Positions 57,187 through 64,000 of a stretch of DNA of 64,000 nt are shown in pieces. Under the pieces are notes generated by a model that was not told the origin of the DNA, did no database searches, and worked only from the letters and a program-made list of their open reading frames with translations. The DNA is from Brevundimonas vesicularis (GTDB taxonomy: Bacteria; Pseudomonadota; Alphaproteobacteria; Caulobacterales; Caulobacteraceae). The stretch is from positions 372,001 to 436,000 of the forward strand of contig NZ_CP115671.1 of the NCBI RefSeq assembly GCF_027886425.1, given 5' to 3'. Numbering within the stretch: position 1 is the stretch's first letter; each line of letters starts with the position of its first letter. Made by a program: the position numbers and the translations under genes.

Positions 57187-58971
57187 TTAGTAAACCCGCG
57201 CCTTCGGTTCGATATACGCGATGTCGTCGGACATGGTGTAGTTGTGGACCGGACGATAATCGATCTGGACCTGCTCGCCCGGACGCTTCCACGCCAGGGT
57301 GTGCTTCATCCAGTTGACGTCGTCGCGATCAGGATAGTCCTCGCGGGCGTGGGCGCCGCGCGATTCCGTGCGGTTCAGACCACCCTCGATCGTCACCATC
57401 GCCTGGGCGATCAGGTTGTCGTACTCCAGCGTCTCAACCAGGTCCGTATTCCAGATCAGGCCGCGATCGGTGGTCTTGATGTCGGCGCCGGCCGCCTCGA
57501 TGGCGCGCAGCTTGTCGGTGCCCTGCTGCAGGGTCTCGCCGGTGCGGAACACCGCCGCATCGGCCTGCATCGCGCGCTGCATAGACAGACGCAGCTCGGC
57601 GGTCGGGGTCGAGCCGTCGGCGTAGCGGAAGCGATCCAAGCGGGCCAGGTGCTGGTCGGTCTGGCTCTTGGAGGCCGACGGCACGGCCGAGGCCTTGTCG
57701 ACGACTTCACCGCAGCGCAGGCCGACGGCGCGGCCGAACACCACCAGGTCGGTCAGGGAGTTGGAGCCCAGGCGGTTGGCGCCGTGCACCGAAACGCAGG
57801 CCGCCTCACCCACGGCCATCAGGCCCGGAACCACGCTGTCGGGGTTGCCGTCGCGCAGCGTCAGGACTTCGCCGTGATAGTTCGTGGGGATGCCGCCCAT
57901 ATTGTAGTGCACGGTCGGCAGGACCGGGATCGGCTCCTTGGTCACATCCACGCCGGCGAAGATTTTGGCAGACTCCGAGATGCCCGGCAGGCGCTGGTGC
58001 AGGATCTTCGGATCCAGGTGATCCAGATGCAGGAAGATGTGGTCCTTGTTCGGACCCACGCCGCGACCCTCGCGGATTTCGATGGTCATGGAGCGCGAAA
58101 CCATGTCGCGCGGGGCCAGGTCCTTCACGGTCGGCGCATAGCGCTCCATGAAGCGCTCGCCTTCCGAGTTGGTTAGATAACCGCCCTCGCCGCGCGCGCC
58201 CTCGGTGATCAGGCAGCCGGCGCCATAGATGCCGGTCGGGTGGAACTGTACGAACTCCATGTCCTGCAGCGGCAGGCCGGCGCGCAGCACCATCGCATTG
58301 CCGTCGCCGGTGCAGGTGTGGGCCGAAGTGGCGCTGAAATAGGCGCGGCCGTATCCGCCGGTCGCCAGAACCACCATCTTGGCGCGGAACTGGTGAAGCT
58401 GACCGTTGTCGAGCTGCAGCGCCGTCACGCCGGTGCAGGCGCCGTCCTGCATGATCAGGTCCAGCGCGAAATATTCGACGAAGAACTTCACTTCGCGGCG
58501 CACCGACTGGCCGTACAGGGTGTGCAGGATGGCGTGGCCGGTGCGGTCGGCGGCCGCGCAGGTGCGCTGCACCGGGCCCTCGCCGAAGTTGCGGGTCATG
58601 CCGCCGAAGGCGCGCTGATAGATCTTGCCTTCTTCGGTGCGGCTGAAGGGCACGCCCCAGTGTTCCAGCTCATAGACGGCCTTGGGCGCGTTACGGACCA
58701 GATATTCGATCGAGTCCTGGTCACCCAGCCAGTCCGACCCCTTGACGGTGTCGTACATGTGCCATTGCCAGCTGTCCTCGCCCATGTTGCCGAGCGAGGC
58801 GGAGATGCCGCCCTGGGCCGCGACGGTGTGCGAGCGGGTGGGGAAGACCTTGGTCACGCAGGCGACCTTCAGCCCCTGCTGGGCGGCGCCGAGCGCGGCG
58901 CGAAGGCCCGAGCCCCCGGCGCCGACGACGACGACGTCGTATTCGTGATCGATCAGTTCGTAAGCGGCCAT
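57187..58971 (-). CDS. sdhA: Succinate dehydrogenase flavoprotein subunit
   Basis: A 594-residue flavoprotein oxidising succinate to fumarate. Seen: FAD loop VVVVGAGGSGLRAALGAAQ, the covalent-FAD histidine H48 in TRSHTVAAQGG, AHTCTGDGN, FVQFHPTGIYGAG and the active-site arginine region RGEGGYLTN. MGGIPTNYHG and RLGSNSLTDLVVFG are family signatures. Operon position is between sdhD (7 bases upstream) and sdhB. Confidence 0.98.
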   Translation of the reverse strand: MAAYELIDHEYDVVVVGAGGSGLRAALGAAQQGLKVACVTKVFPTRSHTVAAQGGISASLGNMGEDSWQWHMYDTVKGSDWLGDQDSIEYLVRNAPKAVYELEHWGVPFSRTEEGKIYQRAFGGMTRNFGEGPVQRTCAAADRTGHAILHTLYGQSVRREVKFFVEYFALDLIMQDGACTGVTALQLDNGQLHQFRAKMVVLATGGYGRAYFSATSAHTCTGDGNAMVLRAGLPLQDMEFVQFHPTGIYGAGCLITEGARGEGGYLTNSEGERFMERYAPTVKDLAPRDMVSRSMTIEIREGRGVGPNKDHIFLHLDHLDPKILHQRLPGISESAKIFAGVDVTKEPIPVLPTVHYNMGGIPTNYHGEVLTLRDGNPDSVVPGLMAVGEAACVSVHGANRLGSNSLTDLVVFGRAVGLRCGEVVDKASAVPSASKSQTDQHLARLDRFRYADGSTPTAELRLSMQRAMQADAAVFRTGETLQQGTDKLRAIEAAGADIKTTDRGLIWNTDLVETLEYDNLIAQAMVTIEGGLNRTESRGAHAREDYPDRDDVNWMKHTLAWKRPGEQVQIDYRPVHNYTMSDDIAYIEPKARVY

Positions 58972-58978
58972 CAGGTAA

Positions 58979-59383
58979 TCAGGCTCCGAAACCAGCGGGC
59001 AGCGGCGCCGAACCCAGCGCCAGCCGCACGATGAAGAAGACGCTGGCGGCGGCCAGCACCAGGAAGACGACGTTCAGCAGCAGGACCAGAAGGCCGCGCG
59101 TTCCGACGTTGGGCACGTAGTCTTCCAGAATGACTTTCCAGGCCAGGCTGACGTAGCCGAAGAAGATCACCGCGGTGATCGCCATCAGGACGGCGTTCAG
59201 CGGATTGGCGAACCACGCCATCGCCGCGTCATAGCCGGCGCCCGCCAGGGTGAAGCCGGTCGAGGCGACCCACAGGCCCAGCGGCAGCAGGGCCACCAGC
59301 AGGATGCGCTCGATCAGCCATTCGCCGGCGCCGTGACGCTCGGAGACCTTGACGTTGTTCTTGAACTTTGCGGCGCCGCTCAC
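58979..59383 (-). CDS. sdhD: Succinate dehydrogenase membrane anchor subunit D
   Basis: A 134-residue membrane anchor with three hydrophobic segments. The third-helix lead ILEDYVPN keeps the D88-Y89 pair that lines the quinone site. The residue in the position of the haem-ligand histidine of E. coli SdhD is a tyrosine (Y77), and H17 near the N terminus is the only histidine in the chain. The start is GTG 59383, overlapping the sdhC stop (GTGA) and preceded by GGGAGG; longer frames to 59449 would lie inside sdhC. Confidence 0.9.
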   Translation of the reverse strand: MSGAAKFKNNVKVSERHGAGEWLIERILLVALLPLGLWVASTGFTLAGAGYDAAMAWFANPLNAVLMAITAVIFFGYVSLAWKVILEDYVPNVGTRGLLVLLLNVVFLVLAAASVFFIVRLALGSAPLPAGFGA

Positions 59384-59844
59384 AGCGAAACCCTCCCCGT
59401 GGCGAACAGCACGACCCAGAACAGCACGGCCAGCGGGATCGGTCCCCACACGGCGATGTTCGACAGGGCGGTCGCCGACTTCACCGTCAGCCCGTTGCCG
59501 GTGTCGTTATAGGTGTGGCGCGCGCCGTTCAGGATGAAGGAGAATAGCACGACCGTCAGACCGAAGAAGACCAGCAGGCCCAGCGGCGATCCGGCCAGAT
59601 CGAGCGCGCTTTGGAACGCCTCGGGCCCGAACGCCAGCGCGCCCAGCCAGGCCAGGACGAACAGCACGCCGACCGTGGCGGCGATGATCGTCGCGCGGAA
59701 CAGGATGGAGGCCGTCATGGTGACGTGCCAGCGCCACACGCCCATGTGGGGCGACAGCGGCGCGATGTGTCCGTTCGGTTGAGTGACGAAGCGACCCGTC
59801 CGGTCGCTTGAGGCGCCACCCGGCGTCGGGTTGGGCTGGTTCAT
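59380..59844 (-). CDS. sdhC: Succinate dehydrogenase cytochrome b556 subunit C
   Basis: A 154-residue membrane subunit. The family motif is present as APLSPHMGVWRWHVTMTASI, with the quinone-site S46 and R50; the histidine usually between them (E. coli H30) is F49. The haem-ligand histidine H110 is present in GARHTYNDTG. Three membrane segments. ATG 59844 is preferred over a TTG 15 bases upstream. It is the first gene of the sdh operon; the 206 bases before it hold no other feature I can identify. Confidence 0.92.
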   Translation of the reverse strand: MNQPNPTPGGASSDRTGRFVTQPNGHIAPLSPHMGVWRWHVTMTASILFRATIIAATVGVLFVLAWLGALAFGPEAFQSALDLAGSPLGLLVFFGLTVVLFSFILNGARHTYNDTGNGLTVKSATALSNIAVWGPIPLAVLFWVVLFATGRVSL

Positions 59845-60050
59845 GCGAATGGTTCTCAAAAGCGAATGAATTCAATCGCCGTGTGCGGTTGCGAAGGCTT
59901 TTGTGACCCTGTGGGGCCGGTGTCAACGCACAGACCCCCAGATCGACGGATTGTGCGGTTTACGTCGGTTTCATCACGACGGATCACGTTTGCGTTCCGC
60001 GTCCGTTCGACGGCTAGGCGACGCGCCCGGCGATTTGGCAGGGTGGGCTC

Positions 60051-60644
60051 ATGTTGCTGCTCGCCTTGACTTCCGCCGTCGCCCTGGAGCCCGCCATTCA
60101 GACGACCGGTCTTCTGGAAGCGACGCCTGAGACCTATCGCGCGCCGGCCGTTCGCCCCTATCAGCCGCCGTCCCGTTTCGGGCGCGAAACGGCCGAGGGG
60201 GACGCCGCGACCGACCTGCATCGCCGCCCCCTGACGGCTCCGGTCGCGGTCGACGACTACGCCGGCGACTATGAGTTCAGCCCCTCCGACAGCCAGACCA
60301 CCTACGACCAGGGCGTGGCCCAGGCCGCGATCGACGCCGAAGCCGCAATGGGCCCGCTGGACGGCCGCTGGCGCATCGCCCAGCCGGACGGAAGACCCTT
60401 GCTGTCGCTGTCCCTGACCGACCGGGGCGAGGGCCGTCGGGTCGAAGGCGCCTGGCGACGTCTGGATGCGCCGGCCGGGATCGACCAAATGGGCTTCGCC
60501 GGCCCGGTCTCGACCCAGGGCGAGGTCGTCGTCATCCCTATGTCGGAGGGCGAACTGCGTCTGCATGCGGCGGCGAAAGGCTGGGCCGGAGAATGGGTTC
60601 AGGACGGCCGCGCCCGTCCTGTCACGGCGACCCGTCCAGGCTGA
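60051..60644 (+). CDS. Secreted protein of unknown function
   Basis: A 197-residue protein with a short signal peptide (MLLLALTSAVALEPA). The mature part has a polar N-terminal half (TPETYRAPAVRPYQPPS) and a beta-rich C-terminal half (DGRWRIAQPDGRPLLSLSL ... VEGAWRRLDAP ... GEWVQDGRARPVTATRPG), which could be a small lipocalin-like or barrel domain. No cysteine pair or enzymatic motif is seen. It is divergent from the sdh operon and 37 bases ahead of the pirin gene. Confidence 0.65.
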   Translation: MLLLALTSAVALEPAIQTTGLLEATPETYRAPAVRPYQPPSRFGRETAEGDAATDLHRRPLTAPVAVDDYAGDYEFSPSDSQTTYDQGVAQAAIDAEAAMGPLDGRWRIAQPDGRPLLSLSLTDRGEGRRVEGAWRRLDAPAGIDQMGFAGPVSTQGEVVVIPMSEGELRLHAAAKGWAGEWVQDGRARPVTATRPG

Positions 60645-60681
60645 TCTCGCCACCGGCGATCCGCCACCCTATATGTAGCGA

Positions 60682-61542
60682 ATGACCCAGCCCCGTTCCG
60701 TCCTTCGCCTGCACCCCGCCCATCGCGACGACATCGGCGACCTGACCACCCGGCGTCCGGTACCCGGCCCCGGCCTGGACCAGGTCGATCCCTTCCTGTT
60801 CCTGAACCACCACGGGCCCCAGACCTATGCGCCGGGCAACGCCGGCCTGCCGTTCGGCCCGCACCCGCATCGGGGTTTCGAGACCGTCACCTTCATCCTG
60901 GACGGCGAGCTGGCCCACAACGATTCCGGCGGCGGCGAGAGCATCATCAAGGCGGGCGGCATCCAGTGGATGACCGCCGGGTCGGGCCTGATCCACGCCG
61001 AACTGTCCCCGGCCGCCTTCAAGCGCGGCGGCGGGCCGATGGAGATCCTGCAGCTGTGGGTCAACCTGCCGTCACGGCTGAAGATGACCAAGCCGGACTA
61101 TATCGGCCTGCCAAAGTCCGACATCCCGACCTTCACGACCGAGGCCGGCGTCACGGTCGAGCCGGTCTCCGGCGACTGGCTGGGCGTCAAGGCGCCGATC
61201 CAGTCCCTGATCGACATCCATCTGGCCGTCGTGCGCCTGCCCGCCGGTGCGACGTTCGAGACGCCCGTCGCCCGTGGCCGCAACGTCTTCCTCTATGGCG
61301 TCAAGGGCGAGATCGCCGTCGCCGGAACCCCCGTCCCGCAATGGAACCTCGCCGCCCTGTCCGACGGCGATGCGGTCCGGATCACGGCGACCACCGACGC
61401 CGTGGTGCTGCTAGGCCATGCCGATCCCATCGGCGAGCCGGTCTTCAGCCACGGCCCCTTCGTCATGAACACCCGCGACGAGATCATCCAGGCAATCCAG
61501 GATTACCAGTCCGGCAAGTTCGGTCCGCCCCCGAGGGTGTGA
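60682..61542 (+). CDS. Pirin family protein
   Basis: A 286-residue double cupin. The N-terminal cupin holds the metal-binding residues FGPHPHRGFETVTFILDGEL and IHAELSP; the region HNDSGGGESIIKAGGIQWMTAG is typical of pirins. Some pirins act as quercetin dioxygenases, others as redox-linked regulators; no substrate is evident here. Ends just before a palindromic intergenic repeat. Confidence 0.93.
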   Translation: MTQPRSVLRLHPAHRDDIGDLTTRRPVPGPGLDQVDPFLFLNHHGPQTYAPGNAGLPFGPHPHRGFETVTFILDGELAHNDSGGGESIIKAGGIQWMTAGSGLIHAELSPAAFKRGGGPMEILQLWVNLPSRLKMTKPDYIGLPKSDIPTFTTEAGVTVEPVSGDWLGVKAPIQSLIDIHLAVVRLPAGATFETPVARGRNVFLYGVKGEIAVAGTPVPQWNLAALSDGDAVRITATTDAVVLLGHADPIGEPVFSHGPFVMNTRDEIIQAIQDYQSGKFGPPPRV

Positions 61543-61556
61543 AGCGGGCGCTTTCG

Positions 61557-61704
61557 TCTCCTCCCTGCTTTGCGGGGAGATGGCGCGGCGCTTCTTCAGC
61601 GCCGTGAAGAAGGGGCTCTTCGGAGCGTCACCGATCAAGGGACGTGAGGCGGCGCAACCCCTCCACCGCTCAGCGGTCCCCCTCCCCGCAAAGCGGGGAG
61701 GAGA
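61557..61704. repeat. Palindromic intergenic element bounded by 23-bp inverted repeats
   Basis: The ends (61557-61579 and 61682-61704) are inverted copies of each other with one mismatch. Each end is itself a hairpin, perfect in the second (CCTCCCCGC-AAA-GCGGGGAGG, 61681-61701). Inside lies a further hairpin (CGGCGCT-TCTTC-AGCGCCG, 61586-61604). The layout resembles REP/BIME or MITE-like elements of alphaproteobacterial intergenic regions; no transposase is present. Confidence 0.7.
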
Positions 61705-61811
61705 CATCGTCTTCTCTGGGGCGCGCGCCTCTCCCCGCGCAGATGATGCGCTCCCCGCCAAAACCCTATATGACGCCGGTTCCTAGCGACCGCCCGAGCC
61801 GAAGACCGCAT

Positions 61812-64000
61812 ATGCCCAGCCTGAACGAGATCCGCGCCACCTACCTCGACTATTTCGCGGCGGACGGCCACGCCAAGGTCCATTCGGCCCCGCTGGTGCC
61901 GCAGAACGATCCGTCGCTGCTCTTCGTCAATGCGGGCATGGTGCCGTTCAAGGACTATTTCACCGGAGCCGCCAAGCCGCCCTATCCGCGCGCGACCAGC
62001 TCGCAGAAATGCGTCCGCGCCGGGGGCAAGCACAACGATCTGGACAACGTCGGCTATACCGCCCGCCACCTGACCTTCTTCGAGATGCTGGGCAACTTCT
62101 CGTTCGGCGACTACTTCAAGGAACACGCCATAGAGAAGGCGTGGAACCTGGTCACCCAGGACTTCGACCTCGACCCCAAACGCCTGCTGGTCACCGTCTA
62201 TATCGATGACGACGAGGCCGCCGCGATCTGGAAGAAGGTCACCGGCTTCTCCGACGACAAGATCATCCGCATCGCCGGCTCGGACAACTTCTGGGCCATG
62301 GGCGACAGCGGTCCCTGCGGGCCCTGCACCGAAATCTTCTGGGACCACGGCGACAAGATCGCCGGCGGCCCTCCCGGCTCGCCGGACGAGGACGGCGACC
62401 GCTACGTCGAGATCTGGAACAACGTCTTCATGCAGTATGAGAAGGAGAACGATCAGATCGTTCGCAACCTTCCCAAGCCCAGCGTGGACACCGGCATGGG
62501 TCTGGAGCGGATGACCACCGTGCTCCAGGGCGTGCATTCGGTTTTCGAAACCGACCTGTTCAAGACGCTGATCGCCGCGTCCGAAGACGCCACCTCGACC
62601 AAATCGGACGGCGATCAGGCCGCCAGCCACCGCGTCATCGCCGACCACCTTCGCTCGTCGTCCTTCCTGATCGCGGACGGCGTCACGCCGTCGAACGAAG
62701 GCCGGGGCTATGTGCTGCGCCGCATCATGCGCCGCGCCATGCGCCACGCCCACCTGCTGGGCGCAGCCGATCCCCTGATGCACCGTCTGGTCCCGACCCT
62801 GGTCGCCCAGATGGGCGACGCCTATCCCGAACTGGCCCGCGCCCAGCCCTTCATCGAAGACACGCTGAAGCAGGAAGAGGTCCGCTTCCGCACCACGCTC
62901 GGCCGCGGCATGGCCCTGTTCGACACGGCGGTTCAGGGCTTCCGTCCCGGCGACATGCTGGACGGCCAGACGGCCTTCACCCTGTCCGACACCTACGGCT
63001 TCCCGCTGGACCTGACCCAGGATGAGGCGCGTCGTCGCGGCTTCTCGGTCAACGTCGACGGCTTCGAGGCCGCCATGGCCGAACAGCGCCAGCGTTCGCG
63101 CGAAAACTGGAAGGGCTCGGGCCAGACCGCCAACACCAACGAATGGCTGGCGATCCGCGACCGGATGGGGCCGACCGTCTTCACCGGCTATGACAATATC
63201 GAAGGCTCGGGCGAGGTCCTGGCCCTGATGAACGCCGGCGCGCCGGTCGAGACGGCCGAGGCCGGCGACATCGTCGAAGTGTTGTTCGACACCACGCCCT
63301 TCTATGCCGAAAGCGGCGGCCAGGCCGGCGATCACGGAACCCTGGAGTGGCCGGGTGGCGAGGCCGAGGTCATCGATGTGCGTAAACACGCCGGCGACCT
63401 GCATGTCCTGGTGGCCCAGGTTACGGCCGGCAAGCTGGAGATCGGAACCCGCGCGGCCCAGTTGGTGGACGCTGAAAAGCGCCGCACCAGCCGCGCCAAC
63501 CACTCCGCCGCCCACCTGCTGCATACGGCGCTGAAGAATGTGCTCGGCCCCGCAGTCGCCCAGAAGGGTCAGCTGGTCGACGCCGAGCGCGCCCGTTTTG
63601 ACTTCAGCCACGGCGCCCCGCTCACCGAGGCCGAACTGTCCGCCATCGAGACCGAGGTCAACGCCGTCATCCGCCAGAACGTCCCGGCGGAAACCAAGCT
63701 GATGGCCCCGCAGGAGGCCATCGAAGCCGGCGCCATCGCCCTGTTCGGCGAGAAGTACGGCGACGAGGTCCGCGTCCTGACGCTGGGGCGCTCGCTGGTC
63801 AGCGACAACGCCCCCTATTCGGTCGAACTGTGCGGCGGCACCCACGTCGCCCGCACCGGCGACATCGCCCTGTTCAAGATCGTTCAGGAAACCGGCGTCG
63901 CAGCCGGCGTGCGCCGCATCGAGGCCCTGACCGGCGAGGCCGCGCGTCAGTATCTGCTGGCCCAGGCCGGCGTCGCCCGTTCGCTGGCCCAGAGCTTCAA
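61812..64000 (+). CDS. alaS: Alanyl-tRNA synthetase (truncated by the window end)
   Basis: About 729 residues of a family usually near 880, so only the C terminus is missing. Seen: the class II catalytic core (NEIRATYLDYFAADGH, FVNAGMVPFKDYF, FFEMLGNFSFGDYFKE, VDTGMGLERM), then the editing domain with zinc/active-site motifs HSAAHLLH and CGGTHVART. The start ATG 61812 gives MPSLNEIRATYLDYF. Upstream is the palindromic repeat. No frameshift is seen in the portion present. Confidence 0.97.
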   Translation, partial: MPSLNEIRATYLDYFAADGHAKVHSAPLVPQNDPSLLFVNAGMVPFKDYFTGAAKPPYPRATSSQKCVRAGGKHNDLDNVGYTARHLTFFEMLGNFSFGDYFKEHAIEKAWNLVTQDFDLDPKRLLVTVYIDDDEAAAIWKKVTGFSDDKIIRIAGSDNFWAMGDSGPCGPCTEIFWDHGDKIAGGPPGSPDEDGDRYVEIWNNVFMQYEKENDQIVRNLPKPSVDTGMGLERMTTVLQGVHSVFETDLFKTLIAASEDATSTKSDGDQAASHRVIADHLRSSSFLIADGVTPSNEGRGYVLRRIMRRAMRHAHLLGAADPLMHRLVPTLVAQMGDAYPELARAQPFIEDTLKQEEVRFRTTLGRGMALFDTAVQGFRPGDMLDGQTAFTLSDTYGFPLDLTQDEARRRGFSVNVDGFEAAMAEQRQRSRENWKGSGQTANTNEWLAIRDRMGPTVFTGYDNIEGSGEVLALMNAGAPVETAEAGDIVEVLFDTTPFYAESGGQAGDHGTLEWPGGEAEVIDVRKHAGDLHVLVAQVTAGKLEIGTRAAQLVDAEKRRTSRANHSAAHLLHTALKNVLGPAVAQKGQLVDAERARFDFSHGAPLTEAELSAIETEVNAVIRQNVPAETKLMAPQEAIEAGAIALFGEKYGDEVRVLTLGRSLVSDNAPYSVELCGGTHVARTGDIALFKIVQETGVAAGVRRIEALTGEAARQYLLAQAGVARSLAQSF

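Noticed and set aside
61635..63845. 736-codon minus-strand frame opposite alaS
   Set aside because: Antisense shadow; the forward frame is an unmistakable alanyl-tRNA synthetase.

Overview
The window is a compact, high-GC (roughly two thirds G+C by eye) alphaproteobacterial chromosome segment. Several things point to the Caulobacteraceae, most likely Brevundimonas or a close relative: the order hemE / origin-like gap / ppsR-maf-aroE-coaE-dnaQ, the mnmE-mnmG-rsmG-parA cluster carrying palindromic parS sites, CtrA-type TTAA half-sites and GANTC sites in the origin-like gap, and the SecB, Tim44 and MltA trio. The genus is an inference; no rRNA or tRNA gene is present to confirm it.

Layout. (1) 1-8561: every gene reads leftward: hemE-hemH-hemJ (haem synthesis), rho, a small conserved protein, mnmE-mnmG-rsmG, and the first codons of parA. 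Three ParB-binding parS palindromes lie at 1135, 2658 and 4270. (2) 8562-9011: a 450-bp gene-free gap at the divergence point, with CtrA-like boxes, a DnaA-box match and AT-rich patches. It is the best candidate for the replication origin (Cori). (3) 9012-12716: all genes rightward, tightly overlapped: ppsR, maf, aroE, coaE, dnaQ. (4) 12841-17039: the dnaK / dnaJ-dapB chaperone block with a heat-shock-like promoter and an intrinsic terminator. (5) 17163-21895: small secreted protein, AlkB, a dienelactone-hydrolase-like protein, an Rrf2 regulator with a CPWC flavoprotein, an OsmC protein and trpS. (6) 22021-35497: murJ, glnD, typA, then an assortment including nitrilase, glutaredoxin, ComF, an NDUFAF5-like methyltransferase, a Flp pilin, mutT, argJ and a PpiC lipoprotein. 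(7) 35742-47577: secA, a class-V PLP enzyme, the giant NAD-glutamate dehydrogenase, a universal stress protein and the ohrR/ohr peroxide pair. (8) 47574-53301: mltA-tim44, secB, an EamA transporter, a low-GC orphan gene, dut-coaBC. (9) 53404-64000: a lipoprotein resembling toxin nuclease cassettes, a HAD phosphatase, PilZ, glycerate-kinase-like protein, ferredoxin, the sdhCDAB operon, a secreted protein, pirin, a palindromic intergenic repeat, and alaS running off the end.

Most genes are housekeeping genes. Points worth a second look are the origin/centromere architecture, a two-copy hairpin repeat whose core is conserved while its outer stem co-varies, a strong intrinsic terminator with no gene in front of it, the low-GC orphan before dut, the toxin-like lipoprotein, and a succinate dehydrogenase whose SdhD lacks the usual haem-ligand histidine. 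Everything was read by eye: family assignments rest on recognised motifs, and no database search was run.
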